Made by a program: the position numbers and the translations under genes | The notes under the pieces: generated by a model | Seen by the model: the letters and a program-made list of their open reading frames with translations, nothing else | Database searches by the model: none | What the model was told of the DNA's origin: nothing | Assembly: GCF_037126285.1 (NCBI RefSeq) | Contig: NZ_CP147012.1 | Coordinates: 1,860,001-1,924,000 of the forward strand | DNA from: Bernardetia sp. MNP-M8 | GTDB lineage: Bacteria; Bacteroidota; Bacteroidia; Cytophagales; Bernardetiaceae | DNA length: 64,000 nt | Direction of reading: 5' to 3' | Shown here: piece after piece, positions 63,180 through 64,000 of the stretch | Layout of the letters: each line of letters opens with the position of its first letter | Position numbering within the stretch: position 1 is the stretch's first letter

Positions 63180-64000
63180 ATGAAACTCTCCAAAAAACTA
63201 GGCTTCTTCAGTGCTTTTTCACTTCCCTTTATGCTCATTTTGGGATACTATTTGGGAGGAATGGGAAATTATTTGACAATTATATTCGTTTTTGGTATAA
63301 TCCCACTTTTAGATTATTATATTGGAACAGATACCAAAAATATCGAAAAAGAAGAGGAGGCTAAATTAAGTGAAGAGTTATTTTTTAAGTTTGTCCTTTA
63401 CTGTTGGGTTTTTATTCAGCTTGGACTTCTGACTTGGGCTATGTCTGTTATAATTTCTAACACTCTTGTTTGGTGGGAAGCTGTTGGGTTCACTATTTCG
63501 TTAGGATTGGTTACAGGAGGTGTAGGAATTACAGTAGCACACGAACTTGGACACAAGACCGACAAGCTAGACCAGTTTTTTAGCAAAGTCTTGTTGTTTA
63601 CAGTTGGCTACATGCATTTTTTCATAGAACACAACAGAGGACATCACGTTTGGGTAGCTACTCCACATGATGCAGCTACCTCTCAAAAGAATGAAAATTT
63701 TTATCACTTTTGGAAAAGAAGTGTAAGCGAAAGTTACCAACATGCTTGGAAATTAGAAAACGAAAGGCTAGAAAGGAAGAATATATCAAAGAAAAGTAGT
63801 GAAAATGCGATGATTTGGTACACAGCTTTACCTATTTTTGGAGTAATTATTTCTACCCTTTATTTTTCAATTTATAAAGGTAGTTTGGCTTGGGAAGTTC
63901 CTATTTTATTAGTTTGTCAAGCTATTATCGGGTTTTCACTTTTAGAAGCTGTCAATTATGTAGAACATTATGGAATTGTTAGAAAAGAAATTGCTCCCAA
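63180..64000 (+). CDS. alkB: AlkB-like alkane 1-monooxygenase, cut by the right window edge
   Basis: The frame from ATG 63180 is open to the window edge; 273 complete codons are visible. It shows the membrane-bound di-iron hydroxylase family: hydrophobic helices at about residues 9-27, 29-46, 74-95 and 99-122, the first His motif HELGHK (about 121), the second EHNRGHHVWVATPHDAA (about 149) and, near the end, NYVEHYG (about 263), which begins the family's last conserved stretch. The further His motif lies past the edge. AlkB hydroxylates terminal carbons of n-alkanes or fatty acids with rubredoxin as electron donor. Related enzymes also act on other lipids, so the substrate is inferred. The gene is the last in the window. 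Confidence 0.88.
   Translation, partial: MKLSKKLGFFSAFSLPFMLILGYYLGGMGNYLTIIFVFGIIPLLDYYIGTDTKNIEKEEEAKLSEELFFKFVLYCWVFIQLGLLTWAMSVIISNTLVWWEAVGFTISLGLVTGGVGITVAHELGHKTDKLDQFFSKVLLFTVGYMHFFIEHNRGHHVWVATPHDAATSQKNENFYHFWKRSVSESYQHAWKLENERLERKNISKKSSENAMIWYTALPIFGVIISTLYFSIYKGSLAWEVPILLVCQAIIGFSLLEAVNYVEHYGIVRKEIAP

Noticed and set aside
1-64000. tRNA, rRNA, CRISPR, insertion sequence or prophage genes
   Set aside because: I looked in the gaps and found no tRNA T-loop signature, no spaced direct repeats and no transposase or phage genes.

Overview
The window reads as chromosomal DNA of an AT-rich Bacteroidota bacterium, most probably of the order Cytophagales (a Bernardetia/Flexibacter-like marine genus is my guess, low confidence). 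The signs are an LpxC-FabZ fusion, a type IX secretion component (PorZ) with T9SS-sorted cargo, a short CarB without its allosteric domain, TAnnTTTG-type promoter boxes, and many long perfect intrinsic terminators. No rRNA, tRNA, CRISPR array, insertion sequence or prophage was seen.

Layout. 1-2563: the end of a restriction-modification locus, a truncated N6-adenine methyltransferase overlapping a probable PD-(D/E)XK nuclease. 2652-16700: mainly housekeeping genes, namely clpB, hemA, a DUF3298-type secreted protein, a TauD-like dioxygenase, an alpha/beta hydrolase, recX, cysN without cysD, a membrane-anchored unknown and rsmB. 16775-18401: three small unknown genes. 18606-22279: lpxD and lpxC-fabZ for lipid A, and mazG. 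22623-30827: a MoxR ATPase, then a minus-strand signalling cluster of a thioredoxin-like protein, a 1288-residue multi-PAS kinase, a receiver protein and a second kinase.

30828-35226 is an accessory stretch: a vapBC toxin-antitoxin pair whose toxin gene carries an in-frame stop, a remnant of a second vapB start, a paired-hairpin repeat, and a PadR / HAAS-like membrane protein / serine hydrolase operon with a promoter and candidate operator. 35316-38129 is carB. 38628-40863 holds two tandem outer-membrane barrel paralogues and a DarG-like macrodomain gene. The duplication that made the second barrel also copied the terminator and the first codons of the macrodomain gene, leaving a fossil between the barrels.

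40957-64000: a large secreted BNR-repeat protein, TamB, a TPR-GAF-SpoIIE phosphatase, a T9SS-sorted surface protein, an ATP-grasp enzyme, two lipoproteins, porZ, and the start of an alkane-monooxygenase-like gene cut by the right edge. Cell-envelope functions (lipid A, TamB, PorZ, barrels, T9SS cargo) are the main theme of the right half.

The most notable observations are the barrel/terminator/macrodomain duplication, the stand-alone DarG-like macrodomain without DarT, the broken VapC beside an intact VapB, a family of paired intergenic hairpins at three loci, and a conserved insertion of about 100 residues shared by the two histidine kinases.
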